Assembly (NCBI GenBank): GCA_044432645.1
Contig: JAWXUM010000008.1
Coordinates: 1 to 64,000, forward strand
DNA from: SIG603 sp044432645
GTDB lineage: Bacteria; Bacillota; Clostridia; Oscillospirales; Acutalibacteraceae
Length of the DNA stretch: 64,000 nt
Reading direction: 5' to 3'
The notes under the pieces are model-generated. The model was given only the letters and a program-made list of their open reading frames with translations, was not told the origin of the DNA and did not search any database. Position 1 is the stretch's first letter. The number at the start of each line of letters is the position of its first letter. The position numbers and the translations under genes were made by a program. Shown here piece by piece: positions 1 through 7,888 of the stretch.

Positions 1-1
1 A

Positions 2-253
2 ATTGAATTTCACTATAATTTCGAGAAAATCCACCCTTTCCAAGATGGAAACGGACGTGTGGGGAGGCTAATAATTTTAAAAGAATGTCTAAAATGCGGT
101 ATAGTTCCATTCGTTATTGATGAAAAACTGAAAATGTTTTATTATCGTGGACTTAAAGAATACAAAACAGAAAAAGGCTACCTGATAGACACCTGCCTAA
201 CAGCACAAGATAGTTTTAAGCTCGTATTAGATTATTTTAGAATTAAATACTAA
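2..253 (+). CDS. Fic family protein, C-terminal part (cut by window start)
   Basis: The reading frame is open from the first full codon and ends at TAA 251-253, leaving the last 83 residues. It contains the Fic active-site motif HPFQDGNGRVGR at about nt 32-67, which matches the family consensus HxFx(D/E)GNGRxxR. Fic enzymes transfer AMP or another nucleotide or phosphate group to hydroxyl side chains of target proteins; the motif His is the catalytic base and the Asn/Gly/Arg loop binds nucleotide. All visible catalytic residues are intact. The inhibitory helix, if present, would be in the missing N-terminal part, so toxin, filamentation factor or housekeeping Fic cannot be separated. A good terminator follows at once. 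Confidence 0.87.
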   Translation: MEFHYNFEKIHPFQDGNGRVGRLIILKECLKCGIVPFVIDEKLKMFYYRGLKEYKTEKGYLIDTCLTAQDSFKLVLDYFRIKY

Positions 254-263
254 TCAAAAATTA

Positions 264-300
264 ATGCCATCAGTTTAAAACACTGATGGCATATTTTTAT
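264..300 (+). terminator. Rho-independent terminator of the Fic gene
   Basis: An 11-bp perfect stem (264-274 with 282-292, starting ATGCCATCAGT) has a 7-nt loop and is followed by a T-rich run (atttttatt). It begins 10 nt after the Fic stop codon. Confidence 0.8.
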
Positions 301-455
301 TAACTAGAGTCTACTTAAAAATAAAAGTAAAGTTACAAGGTAAAATAAATTATATTTTTAATTAATTGATTCAAAAATGGGGAACATTATGTTGACAAAA
401 AAAGAATTTAGTTTTATAATTATTTTTATAACGAATAAGAAATATAGGGGTAATT

Positions 456-914
456 ATGGGAAGTACAATTTATGTTGTGTCTGGCTTGATAGGAGCTGTT
501 ATTTTTGGTATCGCTACGCAAAAAATAATACGTGATAAAGGCTATGATGATAATTGGTTTATATGGGGATTTTTATTTGGATTTATCGCTTTAATTGTAG
601 CAGCTAGCAAACCACTAGAAAGTGAAAAAGTTGTTAATGTCAAGGAAAGTAACTTTAAAAATGGAGAATGGTTATGTACTTGTGGAACTGTAAATCAAGT
701 CTATAACTACGATTGTAAATGTGGTCAAACCAAACAAGACGTTATGATTTTTAAGCAAAACAATAAATCAAACAATATACCTAATACTATAAAAACTACT
801 AATAAATCAATTGTAACTGCAGATGACTTATTAAAACTAAAACAATTACTTGATGCTGGAATAATTACTCAAGATGAATTTGATGCAAAGAAAAATAAAT
901 TTTTAGAACAATAA
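456..914 (+). CDS. Small membrane protein with zinc-ribbon-like motif and C-terminal SHOCT domain
   Basis: The 152-aa product has two hydrophobic segments (about residues 4-20 and 34-50), then a CxC...CxC cluster (Cys74, 76, 87, 89) that looks like a small metal ribbon, a polar Asn/Lys-rich linker, and a C-terminal SHOCT domain (about 121-152; DLLKLKQLLDAGIITQDEF). SHOCT is a short C-terminal oligomerisation module common in Firmicute membrane proteins; the function of this family is unknown. Start ATG 456 follows GGGG at 449-452. The C-terminus closely resembles those of three proteins encoded at 31,217-32,966, so this may be a stray member of that set. A terminator follows. Confidence 0.8.
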   Translation: MGSTIYVVSGLIGAVIFGIATQKIIRDKGYDDNWFIWGFLFGFIALIVAASKPLESEKVVNVKESNFKNGEWLCTCGTVNQVYNYDCKCGQTKQDVMIFKQNNKSNNIPNTIKTTNKSIVTADDLLKLKQLLDAGIITQDEFDAKKNKFLEQ

Positions 915-935
915 TTTCATGAAAAATGAATTTCG

Positions 936-976
936 AAAAACAGAGCTAATAATTATAACTATTAGCTCTGTTTTTT
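936..976 (+). terminator. Rho-independent terminator after the SHOCT gene
   Basis: Inverted arms aaaaacagagctaat (936-950) and attagctctgttttt (961-975) form a strong hairpin with a T-run. It could work in both directions. Confidence 0.8.
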
Positions 977-1038
977 ATTATTAAAAAATATTGGGGGCAA
1001 ATTGGGGTCAAAATGCATGAATTTTCAAAAAAGGTAAA

Positions 1039-1290
1039 AAAATAAAGGCTATTTAGTTAAATAAAAAGGTGGAAGCTTTTTATTATCGAGGAGCGTTGTC
1101 AGTGAAGAACCGACAAGTTTCTGCCTAAATAGACTTTATTTTTTATACAATTCAAACAAATTGTATAAGCTTTATGAACTTTGAGATAAAAATAAAGCTT
1201 ACATTAAGCAAGCTTTACTTTTAAAAAGTTTGGTTGCGGAGATAGGGATTGATGTTGTATGCTCTTAGGGTTGGAACTTGAACCCCTACC
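1039..1290. repeat. Conserved non-coding tail of the mobile element with a large hairpin
   Basis: This stretch follows the recombinase stop and is almost base-for-base the same at about 24,294-24,543. Arms 1039-1056 (aaaataaaggctatttag) and 1125-1142 pair with one mismatch around a 68-nt loop. A tRNA-like 3' end lies at about 1,224-1,290: its reverse complement carries a GGTTCAA word and ends ATCTCCGCAACCA. It may be the crossover region or a stable transcript end. No gene is seen from 915 to 1,299. Confidence 0.5.
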
Positions 1291-1299
1291 ACTTTTTAA

Positions 1300-2964
1300 T
1301 TAGACAGCTATTTTTAATTGTTTGTGTTTTTCTTTAGCAATTTGGATTATATTTTTTTGTGGCTGACCGACAAGTCCTATATCTCTGTAGTAAATCCACA
1401 CGTCTTGAACTGCGTTTCTTTTGGATTTTTCTGGTCTTTCTTCGACTATGATTTTGTCTATGAAAGTTCTTAGAATTTCGCTTGTCAGTTCATTGATATT
1501 GGTGTATTTTTTAGCTTTTGAGATAAACTTTTCGGTGTCTTGCATTGTGTTTTCAAGTTTTACGATTTGCTCTTTTAAGTCTGGAAGTGAAGTTTTTATC
1601 TCTTTTTGTTCTTGGTTATAGCAAGTCGATAACATTTGGAATTGCTCGTCTGAAATCTTGCCAAGCACATTATCTTCGTAGGTCTTTTTGAACAATACTA
1701 GCAGTTCGTTATCACGCTTTTCTAATTTAGAAACTTGTTTGTGTAGCTTGCTAAGTTCCTTTTTAGTTTCAGCATTGCTTTTATCGATTATGAACTTAAC
1801 AAACTTTTCTTCGTCTTGCCTTGCAAAATGTGTGACTCTTTTGATTTCATCAAGTAACATTGTTTTCAAATGCTTTTCACTAATTCTGTGAGGTGTGCAT
1901 TCTTTACTACCATATTTTCTGTTTGTAGCACATACGAAATAGCAGTTGCCAGTTTTGTTTTCCCTTGTAAACGAGAGTGGTTTTTTGCAGTCGTTACAGA
2001 ATACCATACCAGAAAACATATTAGGAATCAACTCGCCTTTTGCGGGTCTTTTTCTGTTTTTTCTAACATTTTGGCAGATTTCCCAAGTATCTTTGCTGAC
2101 TAATGGTTCGTGTGTATTCTCGAATTTAACCCATTCATCTTCTGGTTTTACAATATGCTTTTTGTTTTTGTAGGACAAAGTTGTGTATTTTAAGTTGATT
2201 GTATTACCAATGTACACTTCATTATCTAAAACTTGAGCAACTGTTTTTGATGACCAATGATAGGGATGTTCGATGTCGATATTGGTAAGTTTGACATTTG
2301 TTATACTATAATAGTAGTTGCTTGGGGTTAGAATTTGCATTTCTTCAAGCTTGTTTGCTATTATCTTCGGACCACAACCATCCATACATAATTTGAAAAT
2401 TAGCTTAACATTGTCGGCAGTGTCTGGGTTTGGAACTATCTTTTTAATGTCGGGATTATTCATGTAACCATAAGGAGCTCTGCCAGAAACTCTTTCGCCA
2501 CGTTCGGCTTTTGATTTTATCACAGCTTTGATTTTCTTGCTACAATCTTTGGCATACCATTCGTTGATGATGTTTTTGAATGGTGTGAATTCGTTGTCGC
2601 CTTTGGCACTGTCAACTCCGTCATTGATTGCGATAAATCTTACTCCGTAAGTTGGAAAGTCGATTTCCATAAGCTTTCCAACTTGTAAATACTCACGACC
2701 TAGCCTTGACATATCTTTTACGATTAGCGTTGAAACTTGGTTGATTTCAATCAAATTCATAATTTCAATCCATGCTGGTCTTATAAAAGTCGTGCCTGAA
2801 TACCCATCATCACTTTTGATTACGATGTTTTCAAAACCATGCTCTTCTGCATATTTTTGAAGTAACATTTTCTGATTTTGTATGCTGTTTGACTCACCGA
2901 AACTTTCATCTTCTTGACTTAATCTTGCGTATAAAATTGTATATTTTTGTGTTGTACCTTTCAT
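1300..2964 (-). CDS. Large serine recombinase (site-specific integrase/excisionase), copy 1
   Basis: The 554-aa product has an N-terminal resolvase domain with catalytic Ser in YARLSQED (Ser16) and a conserved MSRLGREYLQVGKL helix, a recombinase domain (about 170-290), a zinc beta-ribbon with CNDC and paired downstream cysteines (about 320-360), and a long coiled coil (about 385-480). This is the TndX/TnpX-like architecture. Such enzymes cut with the active-site serine and integrate or excise circular elements without host factors. Start ATG 2964 is preceded by AGAAAGAGG. It lies last in the mob cluster, 87 nt after the 83-aa gene. Copy 2 (24,552-26,216) is nearly the same, so each could act on both elements. 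Confidence 0.92.
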   Translation of the reverse strand: MKGTTQKYTILYARLSQEDESFGESNSIQNQKMLLQKYAEEHGFENIVIKSDDGYSGTTFIRPAWIEIMNLIEINQVSTLIVKDMSRLGREYLQVGKLMEIDFPTYGVRFIAINDGVDSAKGDNEFTPFKNIINEWYAKDCSKKIKAVIKSKAERGERVSGRAPYGYMNNPDIKKIVPNPDTADNVKLIFKLCMDGCGPKIIANKLEEMQILTPSNYYYSITNVKLTNIDIEHPYHWSSKTVAQVLDNEVYIGNTINLKYTTLSYKNKKHIVKPEDEWVKFENTHEPLVSKDTWEICQNVRKNRKRPAKGELIPNMFSGMVFCNDCKKPLSFTRENKTGNCYFVCATNRKYGSKECTPHRISEKHLKTMLLDEIKRVTHFARQDEEKFVKFIIDKSNAETKKELSKLHKQVSKLEKRDNELLVLFKKTYEDNVLGKISDEQFQMLSTCYNQEQKEIKTSLPDLKEQIVKLENTMQDTEKFISKAKKYTNINELTSEILRTFIDKIIVEERPEKSKRNAVQDVWIYYRDIGLVGQPQKNIIQIAKEKHKQLKIAV

Positions 2965-3051
2965 TTTTACCTCTTTCTGTATTGCGTGGGAGGTTTTAGG
3001 TACTGAATACTGTAATTCAATTATACTCTAAAACCTCCAACAAGTCTATTA

Positions 3052-3303
3052 TTATTTGCTGTAATCGTTATCAATTATTTGTAGCATTTTATCATCAATA
3101 GCGACTAAATTGTCAGTAGGGAATACCGAGTGAATTCGATATCCTTTTCCATCAATATCCATATATCTGTGTGAATAACATTTGCCTTGATATTTTTGAA
3201 GTTTGCTATCGGTGAATTTATCATCAACAATTTCCGTTGTTTCATAAGCTCCAAAAACTTTGTTTTCCATATAATATTTAGCTTCGTTTTGTATCTCTCT
3301 CAT
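3052..3303 (-). CDS. Uncharacterized 83-aa protein of the mobilizable element, copy 1
   Basis: I do not recognise a domain. It is a soluble, mixed-charge protein (MREIQNEAKYYMENK start; central YSHRYMDIDGKGYRIHS). Its ATG overlaps the mobA stop (TAATG), so translation is probably coupled to the relaxase. It lies between relaxase and recombinase in both copies, with most of the sequence conserved between them. A role in mobilization or in controlling the recombinase is inferred only from position. Confidence 0.7.
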   Translation of the reverse strand: MREIQNEAKYYMENKVFGAYETTEIVDDKFTDSKLQKYQGKCYSHRYMDIDGKGYRIHSVFPTDNLVAIDDKMLQIIDNDYSK

Positions 3304-4634
3304 TAATATCCTCCCATTTTTATATCATTTTTCGGTGTGTAATCTATTTCATTTTCTTGTTCTAATTTTAAATTATCAATGTAATTTTCTACATCTTCAT
3401 CATTTATGTCGCTTTCGTTTTGTGATTTTAGCCACTCAATTAATAGGTAAACACCAGCTATTGTTAAGGCTGTTATTTCTACCATAGTTAATATTTCAGC
3501 CATTTTATCATCTTCATTTTCTGCTTGTTCTAATCTTTTAATTGACCACATCAGGTTGTTGGTTAAAGTCCTAGTTGATGCTTTATTAGTAGAAAAGTTA
3601 TCAGACCTGTCAACATCATGAAGTTCAGCAGAATTATTCCTATTGCTGTTTTCAAGTTGGAACAGTTCTTCTCGTTCAGCTTCCCATCCAGTTCTTGTTT
3701 CTGTTGTAGGATTTGCAGCATCTGCTTGAGTTCCTTGAGCTCCTGATAGTATTGATGTCGGTTCTCTAGTTGTTTCACATTGTAATTTATCGACTGTATT
3801 TTCTCTTGTGAATTGTTCAGTATATCCACTATCAACTGCTGATTGTCGAATATATTGTCTATATTCTGCTCCGTCCAACTGCAACTGCTCGGCTTGTGCA
3901 ATTCTTTCAATTTGTTCAATTCTTTGTCGTCTAAGTTCAAATTCTTTCTCCATTCTAATTTTCAAATATCGTTCTTGGTGTAGTTTATTATCTCGGCATT
4001 TCATTGAGTTTGGGCAAGTGTAAGTTATGCTTTTTCTGTTTTCTTCCCATTTTACTTGATATCCCTCTGATTGCATTAGCTTTTTAAATTGCTCTTTAGA
4101 TTTAGAAAATCTCATGCAATCATCTATGGTATTTATCAGCTTAAACTTCCAACTTTCGCCTTTTAAAGCTGAGTGATATTCTTTGCTACTCATTTGATTT
4201 TCTCTTTTGTTTTTTGAGTAAGTCGTAAGAGGTGTATCGCCAAATTTCAAACAAATCTCATCATTTATCTTTCTGTTATTGACTAAATCATCATGGTTTT
4301 GATGTAACTTTTTACCTGTTTCAAAATTTACAGAGTTGATAATTATATGGTTGTGTAGATTTTCGGTGTTCTGATGGGTTGAAATAATTGCTTCAAAATT
4401 TGGAAATTCTTTTGCTACAAATTCTAAACCAATTTGATTTATTTCTTGTGGTGTTAGGTTTGTATTTGACGGAAATGACTGAACAAATTGATAAAACATT
4501 CGTCCGTTGTTTTTTCTAAATTGGTTTTTAGTGGTCATCATTTCGTCAAATGCTGATGGCACTAAACAATTAAATCCAGTGTTTAAACCTTTGGTTTTCT
4601 CCATGTCAAGAGCATAGGTTATACTCTTAAGCAT
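3303..4634 (-). CDS. mobA: MOBP-type relaxase/mobilization nuclease, copy 1
   Basis: Relaxase family protein: Tyr48 in GRMFYQF is the likely nicking tyrosine, and His87, His94 and His96 (THQNTENLHNHIIINS) form the metal-binding histidine triad. The C-terminal half is charged and coiled, with a hydrophobic segment near 385-403. It would nick oriT and pilot single-stranded DNA in transfer. The ATG at 4634 has no Shine-Dalgarno site. The frame is open upstream, and a very strong GGAGGTGAT sits over the mobC end, ideally spaced for a non-standard ATA start at 4682, adding 16 residues (MGILYAIKNKTQTKTA) that fit the usual first beta strand of relaxases. A second gene is nested in another frame at 3563-3940. 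Confidence 0.88.
   Translation of the reverse strand: MLKSITYALDMEKTKGLNTGFNCLVPSAFDEMMTTKNQFRKNNGRMFYQFVQSFPSNTNLTPQEINQIGLEFVAKEFPNFEAIISTHQNTENLHNHIIINSVNFETGKKLHQNHDDLVNNRKINDEICLKFGDTPLTTYSKNKRENQMSSKEYHSALKGESWKFKLINTIDDCMRFSKSKEQFKKLMQSEGYQVKWEENRKSITYTCPNSMKCRDNKLHQERYLKIRMEKEFELRRQRIEQIERIAQAEQLQLDGAEYRQYIRQSAVDSGYTEQFTRENTVDKLQCETTREPTSILSGAQGTQADAANPTTETRTGWEAEREELFQLENSNRNNSAELHDVDRSDNFSTNKASTRTLTNNLMWSIKRLEQAENEDDKMAEILTMVEITALTIAGVYLLIEWLKSQNESDINDEDVENYIDNLKLEQENEIDYTPKNDIKMGGY
3563..3940 (-). CDS. Overlapping gene nested inside mobA: coiled-coil protein with C-terminal membrane anchor, copy 1
   Basis: This 125-aa frame lies wholly inside mobA in another frame on the same strand. 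It starts at TTG 3940 with GGAG seven nt upstream. Residues about 30-90 are a heptad-like coiled coil (QLENRHQYYQELKELKQM), and about 97-119 form one hydrophobic segment. The same frame, start and ribosome site occur in copy 2 (26,814-27,191). Between copies I count 18 changes in 125 residues here against about 25 in the overlapped part of MobA, so selection seems to act on this frame. Genes nested in a relaxase gene are known in ColE1-type mobilization regions (mbeB, mbeD); the analogy, not homology, is inferred. Confidence 0.6.
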   Translation of the reverse strand: MNLDDKELNKLKELHKPSSCSWTEQNIDNIFDNQQLIVDILNNSQEKIQSINYNVKQLENRHQYYQELKELKQMLQILQQKQELDGKLNEKNCSNLKTAIGIILLNFMMLTGLITFLLIKHQLGL

Positions 4635-4678
4635 TGCCGTTTTAGTTTGCGTTTTGTTTTTGATAGCGTATAAAATTC

Positions 4679-4984
4679 CTATATAATCACCTCCGATATA
4701 TTGTTGATTTTTGAATGAACTAAGCTTAATTCGAGGATCATGTTTTCTAAATTGATTGAACTAATTTTACCCATATTGGCTAAAGTTGTAAGCTGATTTA
4801 GGTTTCGTCCAATAGCTTTTAGTTCGGTTGTTAGCTGTGACAATCCGTCTATCACAACTATTGGTTTATCAAGTGCTTGTCTTGTGAGATATTCTGTTGT
4901 TGTCAAATGAGCTTTTTTAGCTTTCGACTTGATTTTATTAAGGTCGTTTTCGTTAATTCTAAATGCAAAGTTTTTGTTTTTCAT
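4679..4984 (-). CDS. mobC: MobC-like mobilization accessory protein, copy 1
   Basis: The 101-aa product opens with a ribbon-helix-helix-like DNA-binding part (FAFRINENDLNKIKSKAKKA) followed by the conserved MobC helix (ELKAIGRNLNQLTTLANMG). MobC proteins bind near oriT and help the relaxase open the strands. The protein is the same, residue for residue, as copy 2, although mobA has diverged, so this end of the element has been copied or converted recently. Start ATG 4984 follows AGAAAGGAAC. The stop codon overlaps the proposed ATA start of mobA. Confidence 0.85.
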   Translation of the reverse strand: MKNKNFAFRINENDLNKIKSKAKKAHLTTTEYLTRQALDKPIVVIDGLSQLTTELKAIGRNLNQLTTLANMGKISSINLENMILELSLVHSKINNISEVII

Positions 4985-5009
4985 AAGTTCCTTTCTGCGT
5001 AAATATATG

Positions 5010-5100
5010 GTTTGCGTTCTTAAGGGGTTCGGGTTCGCCCGACAAGCTGTGTTCGCCGTATAGGCGAATGCTATGCTTGCCTCTCTTGTAAGAGAGTTTT
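5010..5100. other. Putative origin of transfer (oriT), copy 1
   Basis: Just upstream of mobC are two compact perfect inverted repeats: ttcgcc/ggcgaa (5052-5057, 5063-5068) and ctctctt/aagagag (5081-5087, 5090-5096), preceded by a G/C-rich cggg...cccg pair. Position next to mobC and near-perfect conservation in copy 2 (two differences noticed across the zone) fit an oriT. The nick site cannot be assigned by eye. Confidence 0.55.
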
Positions 5101-6786
5101 CGTAGATAAAAGTTAGTGGGTGCTGACACCAATGACGCCACTGACACGAGATTTAGGTAGGGAACAGTAGTAGAAGTTTAACGTCATTGCTGTGTTTTTC
5201 AATTGTGCATAGTCAAATCATCCTTTCTAAATTCAAAAAAGTGGGAGCAATATTCATATTACGAAACAGGTGTTTTTTACCCTCTACTATATAAAGACAC
5301 TTCTAAGCCAAAATGTTCCTAAGTAGATAAAAAATTTTAAAAATAAATTTATCCCTCTAATAGGTAGAACACGAGAAACTAATTTTGTAACCCCTTTTGC
5401 AAAAATATTTTAATTAATTTAAAATGTCCTATACTATATAGCTACAACCTACAAAGCAAAAAACCACCATTAATTTTTTATAAAAAATATCCCTACACCT
5501 ATTTACACACTCAGAAGCAAAAACACAGGGTGTTTTTCAAAAAAAGTTTTTAAAAATATTTTTGCAAAATAAAAAAGCCCTTTGAAATTAATCAAAGAGC
5601 CTTAGTGTAAATATAAAATTGTGTATATATACTTATTATGTATTCAGAAATGAAAAAGTAATTGTTTTGTAGGACAAATAAAAACCGATGGTTATGACAA
5701 ATTAATTTTGAGTTTAATTAATCACAGATACGAAAAATATATAAATCTTACTCTGAAAATTTTTCTTTATATTATAATTATGTATCAAGATTTCAATAAT
5801 GTATAAAAATCAATAACAAATAAAAACCAATTTGATAACAAATTAATTTGCAAAAAAAATAACTCTCTACTATATAGGACAGTTGTAGAGAGTTTGTAAA
5901 CCAAAATTATTTAATTTTATTACAGACACGAAAAATATATAAATTTCACTCTATGAAATTAACGTCATTGGTGTCATGGTGTCATAGTTTGTTTTTATCA
6001 ACAGAAAAAATATAATAATTTTAAGTGTGGTAAGTGTAACTTGGTAAGATATTTCTAGTGTTTATCACGTTCTTTGGATTTTTACAAGTGTAACCAAAGC
6101 GTAACTTAAGTGTAACTGGTAACACATGAGTAACATTTGGGTAACACTTGCGTGTGTGCGAAAAAGTCAGTGTTCATCAGATTTTTGGGACTTGGTAACA
6201 CTTACCACACTTGTTTTAAAGTAAAGCTGTTATATATACAAAAAAATCTGTCACTACTGACACTTTACAAAAAAGTCTAGGTTTTAAGCCATTCTTAGGA
6301 AATTTACTAGTGACACCTTTTCGTTACTTTACCGACACAAATGACAGAAATATATCGGATAAATAACAGGTTTAAATTGCGATAAACTCAGTGTTTGCAA
6401 GGGTTTCTAGGAAAAGTGACAGAATGACAGAAAATTTAAACAAGAGTAACGTCCTAATTAAAAATCCTTTCTCTAACGCCAAACAAATTCGCAAACTGTG
6501 GCTCATGAGCCTTGTCTGTGATTTTAAGTTAGTTGGGGTGGTATCCTTACCCTAAGAGCGAATAATAAATCGACAAACTCTGACTTAGGTCTTGTCAACT
6601 ACTCTAAAAACACGTTGTTAGTCCTTGCGTAATAATAGGCAAAAAGCATTTTAATTATGTGTTATATTAGCTTAAAATATCGTATATTATATAATTTTGT
6701 TTATTATAGCAATAGAACTAAAAAAATATATATGTTATAATTACACTGTGCAAAAAGAACATCAATTCAAGTTTAAGGAGATAGTT
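5101..6786. other. Long non-coding, origin-like region of the element, copy 1
   Basis: No convincing gene lies between mobC and the oxidoreductase. The region holds paired words tgacaccaatgacg (about 5124-5137) and cgtcattggtgtca (about 5952-5965); a hairpin ctctctac...gtagagag near 5865-5893; the iteron zone listed separately; and repeated tgacag/tgacac words (6250-6430). The stretch 5,215-5,330 is the inverted counterpart of the DNA just upstream of the xis-like gene at 21,296, so it looks like a promoter that once served a xis gene now deleted. Confidence 0.5.
6023..6212. repeat. Iteron-like GTAAC array inside a 15-bp inverted repeat, copy 1
   Basis: Six copies of a (g/a)(t/c/g)gtaac-type word occur at about 11-bp steps between about 6086 and 6146. 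They sit inside a perfect inverted repeat, aagtgtggtaagtgt at 6023-6037 and its complement at 6198-6212. The same layout is at 29,920-30,108. Helically phased repeats in an inverted frame suggest a binding site for a replication initiator or regulator. No intact initiator gene is in the element; a truncated Rep-like gene lies at 21,529. Confidence 0.55.
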
Positions 6787-7863
6787 ATGAAGTATAGAAT
6801 TGGAATAATTGGAAGTGGTTCAATAAGCAAATCTCACACATATGGTTTTGATAAATTAAATGAATTATATCAAGATTTAGAGCTTGAAAAGGTCGTTATG
6901 TGTTCTAGAAACATTACTGTAGATAGAGCAACTGAACTTGGTTGGAAAGAAATTGAAACAGATTGGAAAAAAGTTGTTGTTAGAGATGATATTGATGTAA
7001 TAGATATTGTTGCTTACGATAATTTGCATTTTGAGATTGCTAAATTTGCGTTAGAAAATGGTAAACGTGTGATTTGTGAAAAACCACTTTCCGATACATC
7101 AGAACAAGCTTTAGAATTATCTAAATTAGCAATAGAAAAAAACATACCTGCTACTGTATGTATTAATTATAGATACATACACTCAGTTCGTTGTATTAAA
7201 CATCTTATTGATACTGGTGTTTTAGGTGAGATACGACATATATTTGGTTCATTTTTAATGAATTGGGCAGTAAATGTTAATGGTGGTATGTATTGGAGAT
7301 TAAACGATTCATATAGTAAGGGTGGAGCTTTAGGTGATTTAGGAACTCATATTATTGATATGTGTGAATATTTTGGACTTGATTTTTCATCTGTGTGTGG
7401 TATGAATGAAGTGTACGGAAAAGAAAGACTATTGGGTACTGAAATGGTAAGCACTACTGCAAATGAATTATCAGTATTTAATGCACGTTTTTCAAATAAT
7501 GCACTTGGTATTTTTGAGCTTTCAAGGGTGTCTGGTGGCGGAACTGGTATGATGATAGAAATACACGGAACAAAAGGCAATGTAAAGTGGGAGAAAAACA
7601 ACATAAATACATTAAAAATTCATATGGCTGACGACCCAGAAAATAAATGGAGCTATAAAGAAATTTTAGCAAGTGATATACTCCCCATGGATTATGACTT
7701 TAAACATGAATTTATTCAAATGGATAGCTACACTCTATTATTTAAGGACTTTTTTATCTGTAATTCAGATTACCCTACCTTTGAAGATGGATATAAAGTT
7801 TGCAAAATAGTTGACGCTGTTATTGAATCTGATAAAAAAAGGAAGTACATAAATCTAAATTAA
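6787..7863 (+). CDS. Gfo/Idh/MocA-family oxidoreductase
   Basis: The 358-aa product has an N-terminal Rossmann fold with the dinucleotide motif GIIGSGSISKSH and the family hallmark CEKPL, then the Gfo/Idh/MocA C-terminal domain (GGALGDLGTHIIDMCEYF). It would oxidise or reduce a sugar, inositol or related polyol with NAD(P). I chose ATG 6787 because AAGGAG lies seven nt upstream; the open frame extends 30 codons further back without a ribosome site. It is the first gene of an operon with an ABC-2 exporter (gap 25 nt to the first permease), so its product may be linked to an exported glycan-like compound. Substrate unknown. Confidence 0.88.
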   Translation: MKYRIGIIGSGSISKSHTYGFDKLNELYQDLELEKVVMCSRNITVDRATELGWKEIETDWKKVVVRDDIDVIDIVAYDNLHFEIAKFALENGKRVICEKPLSDTSEQALELSKLAIEKNIPATVCINYRYIHSVRCIKHLIDTGVLGEIRHIFGSFLMNWAVNVNGGMYWRLNDSYSKGGALGDLGTHIIDMCEYFGLDFSSVCGMNEVYGKERLLGTEMVSTTANELSVFNARFSNNALGIFELSRVSGGGTGMMIEIHGTKGNVKWEKNNINTLKIHMADDPENKWSYKEILASDILPMDYDFKHEFIQMDSYTLLFKDFFICNSDYPTFEDGYKVCKIVDAVIESDKKRKYINLN

Positions 7864-7888
7864 GTTTAATAAGTGAAAGGATGGTTCA

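Larger units (their letters stand above)
1027..6534 (-). mobile_element. Integrative mobilizable element, copy 1 (serine recombinase / MOBP relaxase / MobC)
   Basis: This 5.5-kb block is repeated in the same orientation at 24,283-30,436. Similarity starts at about 1,027 (aaaaaaggtaaaaaaataaag) and fades near 6,534, just after the word gtctgtgattttaagtta. Genes run on the minus strand: mobC, mobA with a nested gene, an 83-aa protein, and a large serine recombinase. Behind mobC lie an oriT-like zone and 1.4 kb of iteron-bearing non-coding DNA. There are no coupling-protein or type IV secretion genes, so it would need a helper conjugation system. Exact ends are inferred only from where the two copies diverge. 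Confidence 0.75.

Noticed and set aside
4959..5147. 62-codon minus-strand frame across oriT copy 1
   Set aside because: It lies over the oriT inverted repeats and overlaps the mobC start; it is not supported in copy 2.
5101..6786. Search for a CRISPR array in the repeat-rich non-coding region
   Set aside because: The repeats are short words at about 11-bp steps without spacers of constant length; this is an iteron pattern, not CRISPR.
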